This document shows positions 7,239 to 15,919 of a stretch of 17,966 nucleotides of DNA, piece by piece. The translations under genes and the position numbers were made by a program. The DNA is taken from assembly GCA_050304855.1 (NCBI GenBank), contig JBNLEI010000103.1:1-17966 (forward strand), written 5' to 3'. Position 1 is the stretch's first letter. Every line of letters begins with the position of its first letter. This DNA comes from Methylomarinum sp050304855. Lineage in GTDB: Bacteria; Pseudomonadota; Gammaproteobacteria; Methylococcales; Methylomonadaceae. The notes beneath the pieces were generated by a model, which had not been told where the DNA came from, made no database searches, and saw only the letters and a program-made list of their open reading frames with translations.

Positions 7239-10013
7239 ATGGCTGCAAATCCAGAATTTATGAACAAGGCAACCGTCGACTTTACACTGGACGGTGAACA
7301 AGTATCTGCCTATCAGGACGAGAGTTTATTGCAAACCGCAAAAAGGCTGGGTAAAGAGATTCCGCATCTTTGCTACAAAGAAGGAATGCGTGCGGACGGC
7401 AACTGTCGTGCCTGCGTTGTCGAAATCAAGGGTGAAAGAACCCTGGCTCCGTCGTGCTGTCGCATGCCGACGGCCGGCATGGAAGTGCAAACCGGCAGCG
7501 AGCGGGCCGTTAAAGCTCAGAAACTGGTTCTTGAACTGCTTAAATCCGACATGCCGGAACAAAGCAAATCGCCTTATAAACTGAATTCTGAATTGGATTA
7601 CTGGGCCGACAAAATGGAGGTCGGTGCACCGCGCTTCCCTTCGCGCCCACAACCCGAAGCGGACCTTTCTCATCCGGCTATTGCCGTCAATCTCGATGCC
7701 TGCATTCAATGCACACGATGCGTCAGAGCGTGCCGCGAAGAACAAATGAACGATGTCATCGGCTATGCCAATCGAGGAGCTCATTCCGAGATTGTCTTCG
7801 ATATCGCCGATCCAATGGGAGCCAGCAGTTGCGTAGGTTGTGGCGAGTGTGTCCAGGCCTGTCCTACCGGTGCTTTGATGCCGTCCGCTAATGTCGGGCT
7901 TGAAGTTGCCGACAAAGTCGTCAATTCAACCTGCCCCTATTGCGGTGTCGGTTGTCTGATCAGCTACCATGTCAAAGACAATAAAATTCTCTACACCGAG
8001 GGACGCGACGGTTACACCAATCATTTCCGCCTGTGTGTGAAAGGCCGTTTTGGATTTAATTACATCGACAATCCATTGCGCTTGACCAAACCGTTAATCC
8101 GGAAAGATGGCGTTGCCAAAACTACCAAACTGCTGGATCCGAACGATATCGACAAAGTGTTCCGTGAAGCCAGTTGGGAAGAAGCGCTCGATTTTGCCGC
8201 CAACGGTTTGAAAAAAATCCGCGAGGAAAAAGGGAAAAAAGCCTTGGCCGGACTTGGCTCCGCCAAAGGAAGTAACGAGGAGGCTTATTTATTTCAGAAG
8301 TTGGTGCGTACCGGTTTCGGCTCCAATAATGTCGACCACTGTACTCGTCTTTGCCATGCCTCCTCCGTCGTCGCATTGTTGGAGTGCCTCGGTTCGGGTG
8401 CTGTGTCCAATCCGGTTTCCGACGTCAGCCAGGCCGAAGTTGTTATCATTATCGGCTCCAACCCAACAGTCAATCATCCGGTCGGCGCGACCTTCATGAA
8501 AAATGCGGCCAACAAAGGCACCAAAATTATTCTGATGGATCCCAACCGCACGGCCATTGCCAAGTATGCTTCGCATGTATTGCAGTTCCGTCCCGACACC
8601 GACGTTGCTCTGCTAAATGGCATTATGCACGTCATTCTTGCCGAGAATCTCCAAAATGACGCTTACATTGGTAAATACACCGAAGATTTCGCACAAATGC
8701 AAGCACATTTGCGTCATTATAGTCCGGAAAAAGTCGCTCCCATTTGCGGTATCGAGGCCGACACTATTCGCGAGGTTGCCCGTTTGTATGCCACTTCCAG
8801 TGCTTCTATGATTCTTTGGGGAATGGGCGTATCGCAACATATTCACGGAACCGACAACGCTCGTTGCTTAATCTCGTTGGCACTAATGACCGGCCAAATT
8901 GGCCGACCCGGCACCGGTCTGCACCCGTTACGAGGGCAAAATAACGTGCAAGGCGCATCCGATGTCGGTTTGATTCCGATGGTCTATCCGGACTACGAGT
9001 CGGTTGAAAATCCTGAATTCCAAACCAAGTATGAAAAACTTTGGGATGCCACGTTAGACCCCCAACGCGGCTTGACGACGGTAGAAATGATCCACGCTAT
9101 TCTGGATGGAAGACTTTACGGTATGTACATTGAGGGAGAAAACCCCGCCATGTCCGATCCCAACCAGAATCATGCCAGGGAAGCCTTAGCCTCACTCGAA
9201 CACTTGGTGGTTCAGGATATATTTCTGACTGAAACCGCCGGTTTCGCGGATGTCATCTTACCGGCTTCGGCGTTCTACGAAAAAACCGGTACTTTCTCCA
9301 ATACCGACCGTCGCGTCCAAATGGGTCGTCAGGCGGTAAATCCGCCCGGCGAGGCCAAACAGGATTTGTGGATTATCCAGGAAATCGCCAACCGCTTGGG
9401 CTGCGGATGGAATTACAGCGGTCCCGAAGATGTATTCAACGAAATGCGCCAGGCGATGACCAGCATTGCCGGGATGACCTGGGAACGGCTGGAAAATGAA
9501 GACTCACTGACCTATCCGCTGGAAAAAATTGGCGACCCCGGTCAACCGGTCATTTTTACCGACGGCTTTCCGACCCAATCCGGCAAAGGCAAATTCGTAC
9601 CGGCGGAATATATTCATGCGGATGAAATGCCGGATGACGAATACCCTTGGATATTTATCACCGGACGTCAGTTGGAGCATTGGCATACCGGCAGTATGAC
9701 TCGACATTCGACCACGCTGGACGCCATAGAGCCGGATCCGGTCGTCACCATTCATCCGGAAGACTTACAAAAATTAGGGATCCAGCCGGGAGGCCTGATC
9801 ACGATCGAATCCCGCCGGGGAAAAATTACCGCATACGCACGCGGAGACCTGGGCATCCAGCGTGGTAGTTTCTTCATGGCTTTCTGCTATAACGAAGCCA
9901 GTGCCAATCTTATTACCAATGAGGCACTGGACCCCTCGGCCAAAATCCCGGAATTCAAGTTCTGTGCGGTTAAAGCTACTGCCGGCGGTTCAATAGCCGT
10001 CCGCATCAATTAA
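7239..10013 (+). CDS. fdhA: NAD-dependent formate dehydrogenase, catalytic alpha subunit (Mo/W-bisPGD)
   Basis: Oxidises formate to CO2 at a bis-pyranopterin molybdenum or tungsten centre and passes electrons to the beta subunit. It is 924 residues. Domains: NuoG-like [2Fe-2S] ferredoxin (Cys45, 56, 59, 73); two [4Fe-4S] clusters (CIQCTRCVRAC 155-165 and CVGCGECVQAC 198-208); Mo-domain [4Fe-4S] (Cys232, 235, 239, 266 in CPYCGVGC...LCVKG); then the catalytic body with Cys372-His373 in CTRLCHASS as metal ligand and proton acceptor, and Arg565 in PLRGQNNVQG as probable active-site Arg. The C-terminal pterin-binding domain is from ~800. The ligand is Cys, not selenocysteine. The His/Cys cluster motif that follows the [2Fe-2S] domain in NuoG is absent (residues 100-125 hold no Cys or His). 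Metal identity cannot be read. No fdhD/fdsC/fdsD follows. ATG at 7239 has GGAGAG upstream; a second ATG at 7260 is possible. Confidence 0.93.
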   Translation: MAANPEFMNKATVDFTLDGEQVSAYQDESLLQTAKRLGKEIPHLCYKEGMRADGNCRACVVEIKGERTLAPSCCRMPTAGMEVQTGSERAVKAQKLVLELLKSDMPEQSKSPYKLNSELDYWADKMEVGAPRFPSRPQPEADLSHPAIAVNLDACIQCTRCVRACREEQMNDVIGYANRGAHSEIVFDIADPMGASSCVGCGECVQACPTGALMPSANVGLEVADKVVNSTCPYCGVGCLISYHVKDNKILYTEGRDGYTNHFRLCVKGRFGFNYIDNPLRLTKPLIRKDGVAKTTKLLDPNDIDKVFREASWEEALDFAANGLKKIREEKGKKALAGLGSAKGSNEEAYLFQKLVRTGFGSNNVDHCTRLCHASSVVALLECLGSGAVSNPVSDVSQAEVVIIIGSNPTVNHPVGATFMKNAANKGTKIILMDPNRTAIAKYASHVLQFRPDTDVALLNGIMHVILAENLQNDAYIGKYTEDFAQMQAHLRHYSPEKVAPICGIEADTIREVARLYATSSASMILWGMGVSQHIHGTDNARCLISLALMTGQIGRPGTGLHPLRGQNNVQGASDVGLIPMVYPDYESVENPEFQTKYEKLWDATLDPQRGLTTVEMIHAILDGRLYGMYIEGENPAMSDPNQNHAREALASLEHLVVQDIFLTETAGFADVILPASAFYEKTGTFSNTDRRVQMGRQAVNPPGEAKQDLWIIQEIANRLGCGWNYSGPEDVFNEMRQAMTSIAGMTWERLENEDSLTYPLEKIGDPGQPVIFTDGFPTQSGKGKFVPAEYIHADEMPDDEYPWIFITGRQLEHWHTGSMTRHSTTLDAIEPDPVVTIHPEDLQKLGIQPGGLITIESRRGKITAYARGDLGIQRGSFFMAFCYNEASANLITNEALDPSAKIPEFKFCAVKATAGGSIAVRIN

Positions 10014-10023
10014 AACCCATTGA

Positions 10024-10053
10024 CGGCGGGACCGGCCAATAACGGTCCCGCTG
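10024..10053. terminator. GC-rich hairpin between fdhA and def (convergent)
   Basis: GCGGGACCG (10026-10034) pairs perfectly with CGGTCCCGC (10043-10051) across an 8-nt loop; two more pairs (one G-U) extend it outwards. The plus-strand tail is only TGCTTT, so it is a modest intrinsic terminator for fdh. On the minus strand the tail reads AATGGGTTTTAATT, which serves the end of the def operon. Confidence 0.65.
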
Positions 10054-10069
10054 CTTTACTGAGCTTCAG

Positions 10070-10591
10070 TTATGTCTTAAACAGTTTCAAATATTCGCTT
10101 TCGGCAACGATGTCGCGATTGTTTTCGACGCGGTCCAAATACACCTTTCCGTCTAGGTGGTCGTATTCATGCTGAAAGATTCGTGCGACAAAATCCTGCA
10201 ATGTCGCTTCGCAAGGCTTTCCCCCGCCGTTAAGATAATTAATCCGGATAGCACGATATCGGGGTACCAATGCTCTGATTCCGGGAATACTCAAGCAGCC
10301 TTCCCAATCCTTATCCAATTGCCGATCAATTACTTCATAAACCGGATTGATCATCACTTCCGGGTCCATCAGGGGTGCTTTGGGGTATCTCGCCGAAGGC
10401 CTGGAGGCAACAATAACGATACGCCAAGATTCTCCGATCTGCGGTGCAGCCAAACCAACTCCGTTGCTGCCCGCCAGTAGTTCATGCATATCGGAAATCA
10501 CATGGCGAACGGAATCCAGGTCATCGACGACCCTAGCCGTCTCTCTTAACAACGGATTGCCAAGCTGGATTATCTCCTTTAATTGAGCCAT
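10070..10591 (-). CDS. def: Peptide deformylase
   Basis: Removes the N-formyl group from nascent proteins, a metal-dependent hydrolase in the cytosol. All three signature motifs are present in 173 residues: GVGLAAPQIG (44-53), EGCLSIPG with metal ligand Cys99, and QHEYDHLDG with His141, catalytic Glu142 and His145. Length is normal for the family. It is the last gene of the mrcB-lolA-def cluster, starting 19 nt after the lolA stop. No good ribosome site precedes the ATG at 10591, so it may depend on read-through translation from lolA. It is not next to fmt, the common partner of def, so the genome may hold a second copy; this is inference. Confidence 0.94.
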   Translation of the reverse strand: MAQLKEIIQLGNPLLRETARVVDDLDSVRHVISDMHELLAGSNGVGLAAPQIGESWRIVIVASRPSARYPKAPLMDPEVMINPVYEVIDRQLDKDWEGCLSIPGIRALVPRYRAIRINYLNGGGKPCEATLQDFVARIFQHEYDHLDGKVYLDRVENNRDIVAESEYLKLFKT

Positions 10592-10610
10592 TGTTGCGTC
10601 ATTATTTATT

Positions 10611-11240
10611 TTACTTCTGTTCTAAGATATCGACACCGGCAGGTGGTGTAAACTGAAATATCTCATCTTTCAATACCGGATTCGATTGTAAATTAGTGAA
10701 ATATATCCGTGTTAATTGGCCGAAATTGTCGCTCAGTTCCATTCCGGCCAGCACGCCGTCGCTCAAGCCGATAAGAATGTATTTGAATCCGCTTTCTTCG
10801 TTTTTAGGCGACAGTTTTATCCAATCCAAATCTTCATCCTTGCCTTGTTGATCCATAATGAAACTTTCCTCAAGGTCGACCTCGCCACTCAATAACAAGG
10901 CAGGTGTCGAGCCAAGGGAATCATCCACCGCTTTAATCGTAACTTGTTCGAGATCGGCGTCGTAAAACCAGACTTTCCCATGGTTGGAAATGATTTCCTG
11001 AATAAACGGCTTTTGATATTGCCAACGGAAATTACCGGGCCTGTTCAAATAAAAAATACCGTAACTGGTTTGTGCCGGATTTCCGTCCTGGTCGAAGGAA
11101 ACTTGCTTAAAATCGGCAATCAGCGAATGAGTCGCGGCCAAAAACGATTTCAATTGCTGTTCGGGTGTTTCAGCAGCATTGGCAATTGCAACTGAACTTA
11201 GGAACGCTAACAAAAATGTAAGTGATCGAAAAACCATCAT
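10611..11240 (-). CDS. lolA: Outer-membrane lipoprotein carrier protein LolA
   Basis: Periplasmic chaperone that receives lipoproteins from LolCDE and hands them to LolB. It is 209 residues, usual for LolA. Residues 1-22 form a signal peptide (RSLTFLLAFLSSVAIANA). Family marks follow: LIADFKQVSFD (40-50), a YLNRPGNFRWQY stretch near 64-75, and PPAGVDILEQ close to the C-terminus. The first of two tandem ATGs (11238-11240) forms an ATGA overlap with the PBP1b stop, so translation is coupled to the gene upstream; the second ATG would start one codon later. LolA next to ftsK/rarA is commoner in gammaproteobacteria; pairing with a class A PBP and def is less usual in my recollection. Confidence 0.9.
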   Translation of the reverse strand: MMVFRSLTFLLAFLSSVAIANAAETPEQQLKSFLAATHSLIADFKQVSFDQDGNPAQTSYGIFYLNRPGNFRWQYQKPFIQEIISNHGKVWFYDADLEQVTIKAVDDSLGSTPALLLSGEVDLEESFIMDQQGKDEDLDWIKLSPKNEESGFKYILIGLSDGVLAGMELSDNFGQLTRIYFTNLQSNPVLKDEIFQFTPPAGVDILEQK

Positions 11241-13576
11241 TGGAAATTATCCTGCAGGAAGTCATTGAACCAGTTTTTTGCCTTATCGACGGCAGTTTCT
11301 AAACAGGGGGAAAAGGTAGACGGAGCCGATCCCGAAATGAAAGGATATTGATCCGCATTTTCGCAGGATTCATTGGCCAACAATCCGTTCTCGTGATCGA
11401 TCCATTGCACTTCAATATTATCCGGCGGAATCAAGTTTACCGGCTGCTTGGCAATCTTTTTCATCAAATCGATCCAGACCTGCAATGCACCGCTGGCACC
11501 GGTCAGTCCGGAAGGCTTGTTGTCGTCCCTGCCAACCCAAACCACCGACAGATAATCGCCGCTATAGCCAGCAAACCAACTGTCTCTCAGTTCATTGGTC
11601 GTCCCAGTTTTACCGATCAACGCCAGATCTCTGGGCATGTAAAGATAAGCGGAACGGCCGGTGCCTTCGGTCATGACTTCTTGCAATATCGTATTGGTTA
11701 AATAAGTCGATGCCGAATCGACAGTCTGTCGAACGGTATAAGGGTAACTTTGCAATCTTTCGCCGTCAGAGGCGACAACCGTTCTAATCGAACGTAACGG
11801 GGTCGCAAAACCGTCTCCGGCCAAAGTCTGGTAGAGCTGAGTGACTTCCAACGGCGTTAAAGGAGAAGCGCCCAATAGCAAGGAGGGATACAAGTCAACC
11901 TCTCTCGTAACCCCCAAATCACGCAGAGTTTTAGCGATTCTGGCTATACCGACATCCATACCGACCCGAACTGTCGCCAAGTTATAGGATTGGCTCAGTG
12001 CAGTATGTAATTCTACTTCGCCGTGCTCGGTATTATCGTAATTTTTCGGATTCCAATCCTTGCCTTTCGGCCCCTTAACTTCAATCGAAGTATCACTGAT
12101 TTTACTGGTAATGGTATATTTTTCGGGATATTCCAGAGCCGTCAAATAAACAACCGGTTTTATCAATGAGCCGATCGGCCTGACCGCATCGAGAGCCCGA
12201 TTAAACCCAGCCGAAAAAGCATGACGACTGCCAACTAAAGCAACAATTTCGCCACCCTCGCGGCGAGTCACGATAGCAGCGGTTTCTAACTTTTCTGTCT
12301 TCGGCTTTGTTTCCAGTTGTTTCAGTTTATTTTTTACCGTCGCTTGTAGTGTATCTTGAACGGTACTATCCAGTGTCGTGAAAATTTTCAAACCTTCGGA
12401 GGTTAAATCTTCCTCCCTGTATTCCTGTCTCAATTGTCTTTTCACTAAATCCATGAACGCCGGATAGCGGTTTGCCGAACGATGCGCCCTCGAAATGACA
12501 GATAGTTTTTCCTTCTTTGCGTCGATGGCTTGTTTCTTTGTAATAAACCCTTGTCGGTGCATTTCCTCCAACACCAGGTTTCTTCGCTTGATAGCTCTTT
12601 CAGTGTAACGTCTCGGATCGTAATATGAAGGTCCTCTGACTAAAGCAACCAAGGTCGCAATTTGATGCAGCGGCAAATTTTCTAAAGGTCTGCCGAAATA
12701 AAATTCACTGGCCAAACCGAATCCGTGAACAGCACTGGCGCCATCCTGTCCCAAATAAATTTCATTTAAATAGGCTTCCAGAATATCGTCTTTCTCGAAG
12801 CGGTATTCGAGAATCAACGCCATTAACGCTTCGTTGACTTTACGCCACAGACTTCGCTCTGAAGTCAGGTAAAAGTTCTTCACTAATTGTTGAGTAATGG
12901 TACTGCCGCCCTGAACGACACCGCCGGCCTTCAAATTTACCCACAGTGCTCTGGCGATGGCTTTGAACGAAATTCCATGATGTTGATAGAAATCTCTGTC
13001 TTCGGTAGCTAACAATCCTTTAATTAAGAAATCCGGCGTATTCTCTAACTTGATCAAGATTCTGTCTTCTTTACGGGTCGGATAAAAACTTCCGATTTGC
13101 AGCGGTTCCATCCGAAAAATTGGTAACTCGCCGGAATTAGTCAGACTAACGATTTTGCCGATTGAGGAGCCTCTGAAAGCAATTCTTAGCGGTTGGCTTT
13201 GCTGAGGAGCGTCCCAAAAGCTAAAGCTTCTGGTCTTAAGGTAAACTTGATTGTCTTTTTTATAATAGGTTCCGGGTGACGATAAATGATAATCATGCCG
13301 ATAATTGAGTTGTAACAACAAATCTTCAAATTTATTTAGATTGAGTTCGTAGCCGGTATACAACTCGACCGGATTGGCATAGACCCGCGCAGGAATTGAC
13401 CATCGCTTGCCAGCAAATTGTTTGCGGACGGTATAATCAAGGTAGCCGAGATAAGAAAAAAATATAAATCCGAAAATGAGCATGCTATAAATCAAGGTTT
13501 TTTTAAACCATGACATCCGCACCTTTCGTCCATTTTTTCTACTGGTTTTTACTTTGCGTTTCGCTTTTCTCGCCAT
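11237..13576 (-). CDS. mrcB: Class A penicillin-binding protein 1b (bifunctional transglycosylase/transpeptidase)
   Basis: Inner-membrane peptidoglycan synthase, 779 residues. Order: a short basic cytoplasmic tail (1-~24, many Lys/Arg), one transmembrane helix (~26-46), a UB2H-type domain (~60-150), the GT51 glycosyltransferase with catalytic Glu192 in ATEDRDFYQHHG and GGSTITQQLVKN (223-234), and the transpeptidase with nucleophile Ser470 in GSLIK (S-x-x-K473), SYN (530-532) and KTGTT (656-660). The UB2H domain is what separates PBP1b from PBP1a; it is the docking site for the activator LpoB in E. coli. It is slightly shorter than the E. coli protein (844). First gene of a run with lolA (4-nt overlap) and def. 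A weak GAG element precedes the ATG. Confidence 0.93.
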   Translation of the reverse strand: MARKAKRKVKTSRKNGRKVRMSWFKKTLIYSMLIFGFIFFSYLGYLDYTVRKQFAGKRWSIPARVYANPVELYTGYELNLNKFEDLLLQLNYRHDYHLSSPGTYYKKDNQVYLKTRSFSFWDAPQQSQPLRIAFRGSSIGKIVSLTNSGELPIFRMEPLQIGSFYPTRKEDRILIKLENTPDFLIKGLLATEDRDFYQHHGISFKAIARALWVNLKAGGVVQGGSTITQQLVKNFYLTSERSLWRKVNEALMALILEYRFEKDDILEAYLNEIYLGQDGASAVHGFGLASEFYFGRPLENLPLHQIATLVALVRGPSYYDPRRYTERAIKRRNLVLEEMHRQGFITKKQAIDAKKEKLSVISRAHRSANRYPAFMDLVKRQLRQEYREEDLTSEGLKIFTTLDSTVQDTLQATVKNKLKQLETKPKTEKLETAAIVTRREGGEIVALVGSRHAFSAGFNRALDAVRPIGSLIKPVVYLTALEYPEKYTITSKISDTSIEVKGPKGKDWNPKNYDNTEHGEVELHTALSQSYNLATVRVGMDVGIARIAKTLRDLGVTREVDLYPSLLLGASPLTPLEVTQLYQTLAGDGFATPLRSIRTVVASDGERLQSYPYTVRQTVDSASTYLTNTILQEVMTEGTGRSAYLYMPRDLALIGKTGTTNELRDSWFAGYSGDYLSVVWVGRDDNKPSGLTGASGALQVWIDLMKKIAKQPVNLIPPDNIEVQWIDHENGLLANESCENADQYPFISGSAPSTFSPCLETAVDKAKNWFNDFLQDNFQ

Positions 13577-13833
13577 TAAATCTCAGACAATAAATGATAG
13601 ATACCGGAATTAAACCAACAAGCTTTTGACACTCCGGTGAAATGAGTGCTTATTATCTAATATTTACGGCTGAATCGCGACTGAATGGCGAAATCGAAGT
13701 CAATAAATCCGAGAATTGACTTAAATAAAAGTCCCTTCCATAACTAGGAAGCAAAATGTTTGCTCTAACTTCTCATAAAGCCAGCTTATTTTGCATCCGA
13801 AAAAACATCAGCCTAACAACTGCCAATCGAAAA

Positions 13834-15681
13834 TTAAGGAGCCAAACTGGAGTCCTTGAAAGGCTTGTGCATCAACTTTTTGATGGAGACGCTATTACTT
13901 TGTAATAAACGGGTATCCGGTTTGCCAAAGATGTAGCCTTGTCCGAGATTAATACCAAGTTCTTTAAGTTTTTTGATCGTATTCGGCGTTTCCACAAATT
14001 CGGCAATGGTCTTCTTACCCAGCTGTGTCGCAATCTCGGCCATTGACTTGACCAAAACCTGATCCGTTTCATCGTTGATAAGATTGAGAATAAATTGGCC
14101 GTCGATTTTGACGTAATCAACGGGAAAACTTTTAAGGTAATTGAACGAACAAAAACCAGCACCGAAATCATCTAATGCAAATTTGCATCCTAACGCCCTG
14201 ATTTCATCAATCATTTCCCGCGTTTTTTCAAAATTTTCCACTGCGGCAGTTTCGGTAATTTCAAAAGTCAGGCGTCCGGCATCGACCCAGGTCAATTCAA
14301 GTTTCTCCCTCAGAGTCGGCAGTAATGCAGTGTCCTGGAAAGCTAAGCTGGATAAGTTAATCGCTAACGATATATGTGATAATTCAGCCGGCAATCCGGC
14401 GAGAAATTCAATCGCCGTCTCGATAACCCACAGGTCGATACTGTGTATCAACCCCATTCTCTCAGCAACCGGGATAAATTGGTGAGGAGGAATGATCACA
14501 TCATCATCACCTTTCATCCGGATTAAGGCTTCATAGTGAGAGATTTGACCGCTATCCAACTCGACAACAGGTTGATAAACCAGAAACAAGTCCTTATCCA
14601 GCAGAGCTTTTTTGATTAACGGCGCCCAATAAATGTCACGCCTTCTTTCTCTTACTGCGATATCATTATCGTTAAACAACCATAGCATGTTCCGACCATT
14701 TTCTTTTGCCGTATTGCACGCTTGGCGGGCTCTCAAAACCAATTCGCTGGGATGGTAGACATGGCTGGATGAAGTTAACGTCGTCACGCCAATTGAAATG
14801 GTCACGCTATAACAGGCTTCACCGGTAAAAAATCGAAATTCCTCCACGGCTTTTTTGATCTTGGAAGCAAACGACAAAGCTTGAATTTCGCTACATTTCT
14901 CAAGAAACAAACAAAATTCGTCTGAACCGATTCGTGAGAACAGATTTTTGGTTGAAACGATTTTTCTGATCAACACAACCAATTCAACCAATAAACGATC
15001 ACCAACCTCAAATCCTTCCAGTTCGTTGATCATACTGAACCGGTCAATGTCGATGAATAGTAATGCACCGTTCTGGGCGATTTTTTTATCACGATTCAGA
15101 ATTAACTTGAGCTGCTTTTCAAAGTTATTACGATTGAACAACCCCGTTAATTCATCATGAACAACAAGATATTTTAATTTTGAATCAACAATTTTACGTT
15201 CAGCCAACTCATTGATCAGCCTCTCTTCCTGTTTGTGCCGAAGCAAACGCTCATGCTTCATACCAAGTTGGAAATCAACAACAATCAACAGTTCTTGAAA
15301 ATTTAACGGAAATTGCGTCGAATAAATTAAGCACCCTGTGTGAATATGACAAATGTCTTGATCACAATAGTAGTTTGGCTGCCTAGCCGTCTGGCTTAAG
15401 ACAATAAAAGGGATAACCGTTCCATCCGGAGAACAGGTTAGGGTCTGAAAAAGCTCTTTAAGCTGACACTGCGGCAAATTTTCATCAATAATAATCAAGC
15501 CGATTTGTTCCGGCCTATTATAGAAAGTTCTTAAAATTTCGTAGATTTTACTGCCGTCTTCAGCAATCTGGACGTTTTCGTAACCTTTTTGATTCAATAC
15601 TGCTTTAATTTGATTTGAGGTATCCTCCTCATGTTCGGCAACAATGATTAACGCTTCTTGTAACGTATTGAAATAAACCAT
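13834..15681 (-). CDS. Receiver-like/GGDEF/EAL cyclic-di-GMP signalling protein
   Basis: Intracellular protein of 615 residues from the ATG at 15681 (a TTG six codons upstream, at 15699, has no ribosome site). Numbered from that TTG: residues 15-145 resemble a receiver domain with Asp72 in IIIDENLP, but the conserved Lys is replaced by Gln129 in STQFP, so phosphorylation control is doubtful. The GGDEF domain (~175-340) has the degenerate signature GSDEF (258-262) and no RxxD inhibitory site in front of it. The EAL domain (~355-600) has a complete set: EAL at 390-392, Asn448 in NLSS, Glu480, Asp510/Asp511 in DDFGAG, Lys531 in KIDG, the EFVE glutamates and Gln587 in GQGYIFG. It is therefore probably a c-di-GMP phosphodiesterase, with the GGDEF part weak or regulatory. 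A ~238-nt gap separates it from the divergent HDOD gene. Confidence 0.9.
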   Translation of the reverse strand: MVYFNTLQEALIIVAEHEEDTSNQIKAVLNQKGYENVQIAEDGSKIYEILRTFYNRPEQIGLIIIDENLPQCQLKELFQTLTCSPDGTVIPFIVLSQTARQPNYYCDQDICHIHTGCLIYSTQFPLNFQELLIVVDFQLGMKHERLLRHKQEERLINELAERKIVDSKLKYLVVHDELTGLFNRNNFEKQLKLILNRDKKIAQNGALLFIDIDRFSMINELEGFEVGDRLLVELVVLIRKIVSTKNLFSRIGSDEFCLFLEKCSEIQALSFASKIKKAVEEFRFFTGEACYSVTISIGVTTLTSSSHVYHPSELVLRARQACNTAKENGRNMLWLFNDNDIAVRERRRDIYWAPLIKKALLDKDLFLVYQPVVELDSGQISHYEALIRMKGDDDVIIPPHQFIPVAERMGLIHSIDLWVIETAIEFLAGLPAELSHISLAINLSSLAFQDTALLPTLREKLELTWVDAGRLTFEITETAAVENFEKTREMIDEIRALGCKFALDDFGAGFCSFNYLKSFPVDYVKIDGQFILNLINDETDQVLVKSMAEIATQLGKKTIAEFVETPNTIKKLKELGINLGQGYIFGKPDTRLLQSNSVSIKKLMHKPFKDSSLAP

Positions 15682-15693
15682 AATAGTGCGACC

Positions 15694-15732
15694 AAGCAAT
15701 TATATTTTTGCTTGCAAAATCTCCTTTGCAAG
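15694..15732 (-). promoter_or_regulatory. Two overlapping, mutually exclusive inverted repeats upstream of the EAL gene
   Basis: AAGCAA (15694-15699) pairs with TTGCTT (15708-15713), and CTTGCAAA (15711-15718) pairs perfectly with TTTGCAAG (15725-15732). The two share 15711-15713, so both cannot form fully at once. They sit 13 to 51 nt upstream of the ATG at 15681. This may be a leader structure or an operator; no known RNA class was recognised. Confidence 0.35.
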
Positions 15733-15919
15733 CGGCATCGCGATAATATACCTCAAAATTTTGTATTTTTGCCTCAAATATCAATAATTTTCAGACTATT
15801 TCAATGCAATTCTTGTAATTATCGCCAAAACGACTAATTTTAGTAAAAATTCAGTTTGTGCCCAAAACAACTCTCTCACAGTATAGGCTGATTTAAAAAA
15901 ATTGAAAGATAGGTAGGTT

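Noticed and set aside
7326..7784. 152-codon open frame on the minus strand inside fdhA
   Set aside because: It lies fully antisense to a gene with clear iron-sulfur motifs and has no recognisable domain or ribosome site.
8344..8360. Selenocysteine-type formate dehydrogenase active site
   Set aside because: The codon at the metal-ligand position reads TGC (Cys372); there is no in-frame TGA, so no SECIS element is needed.
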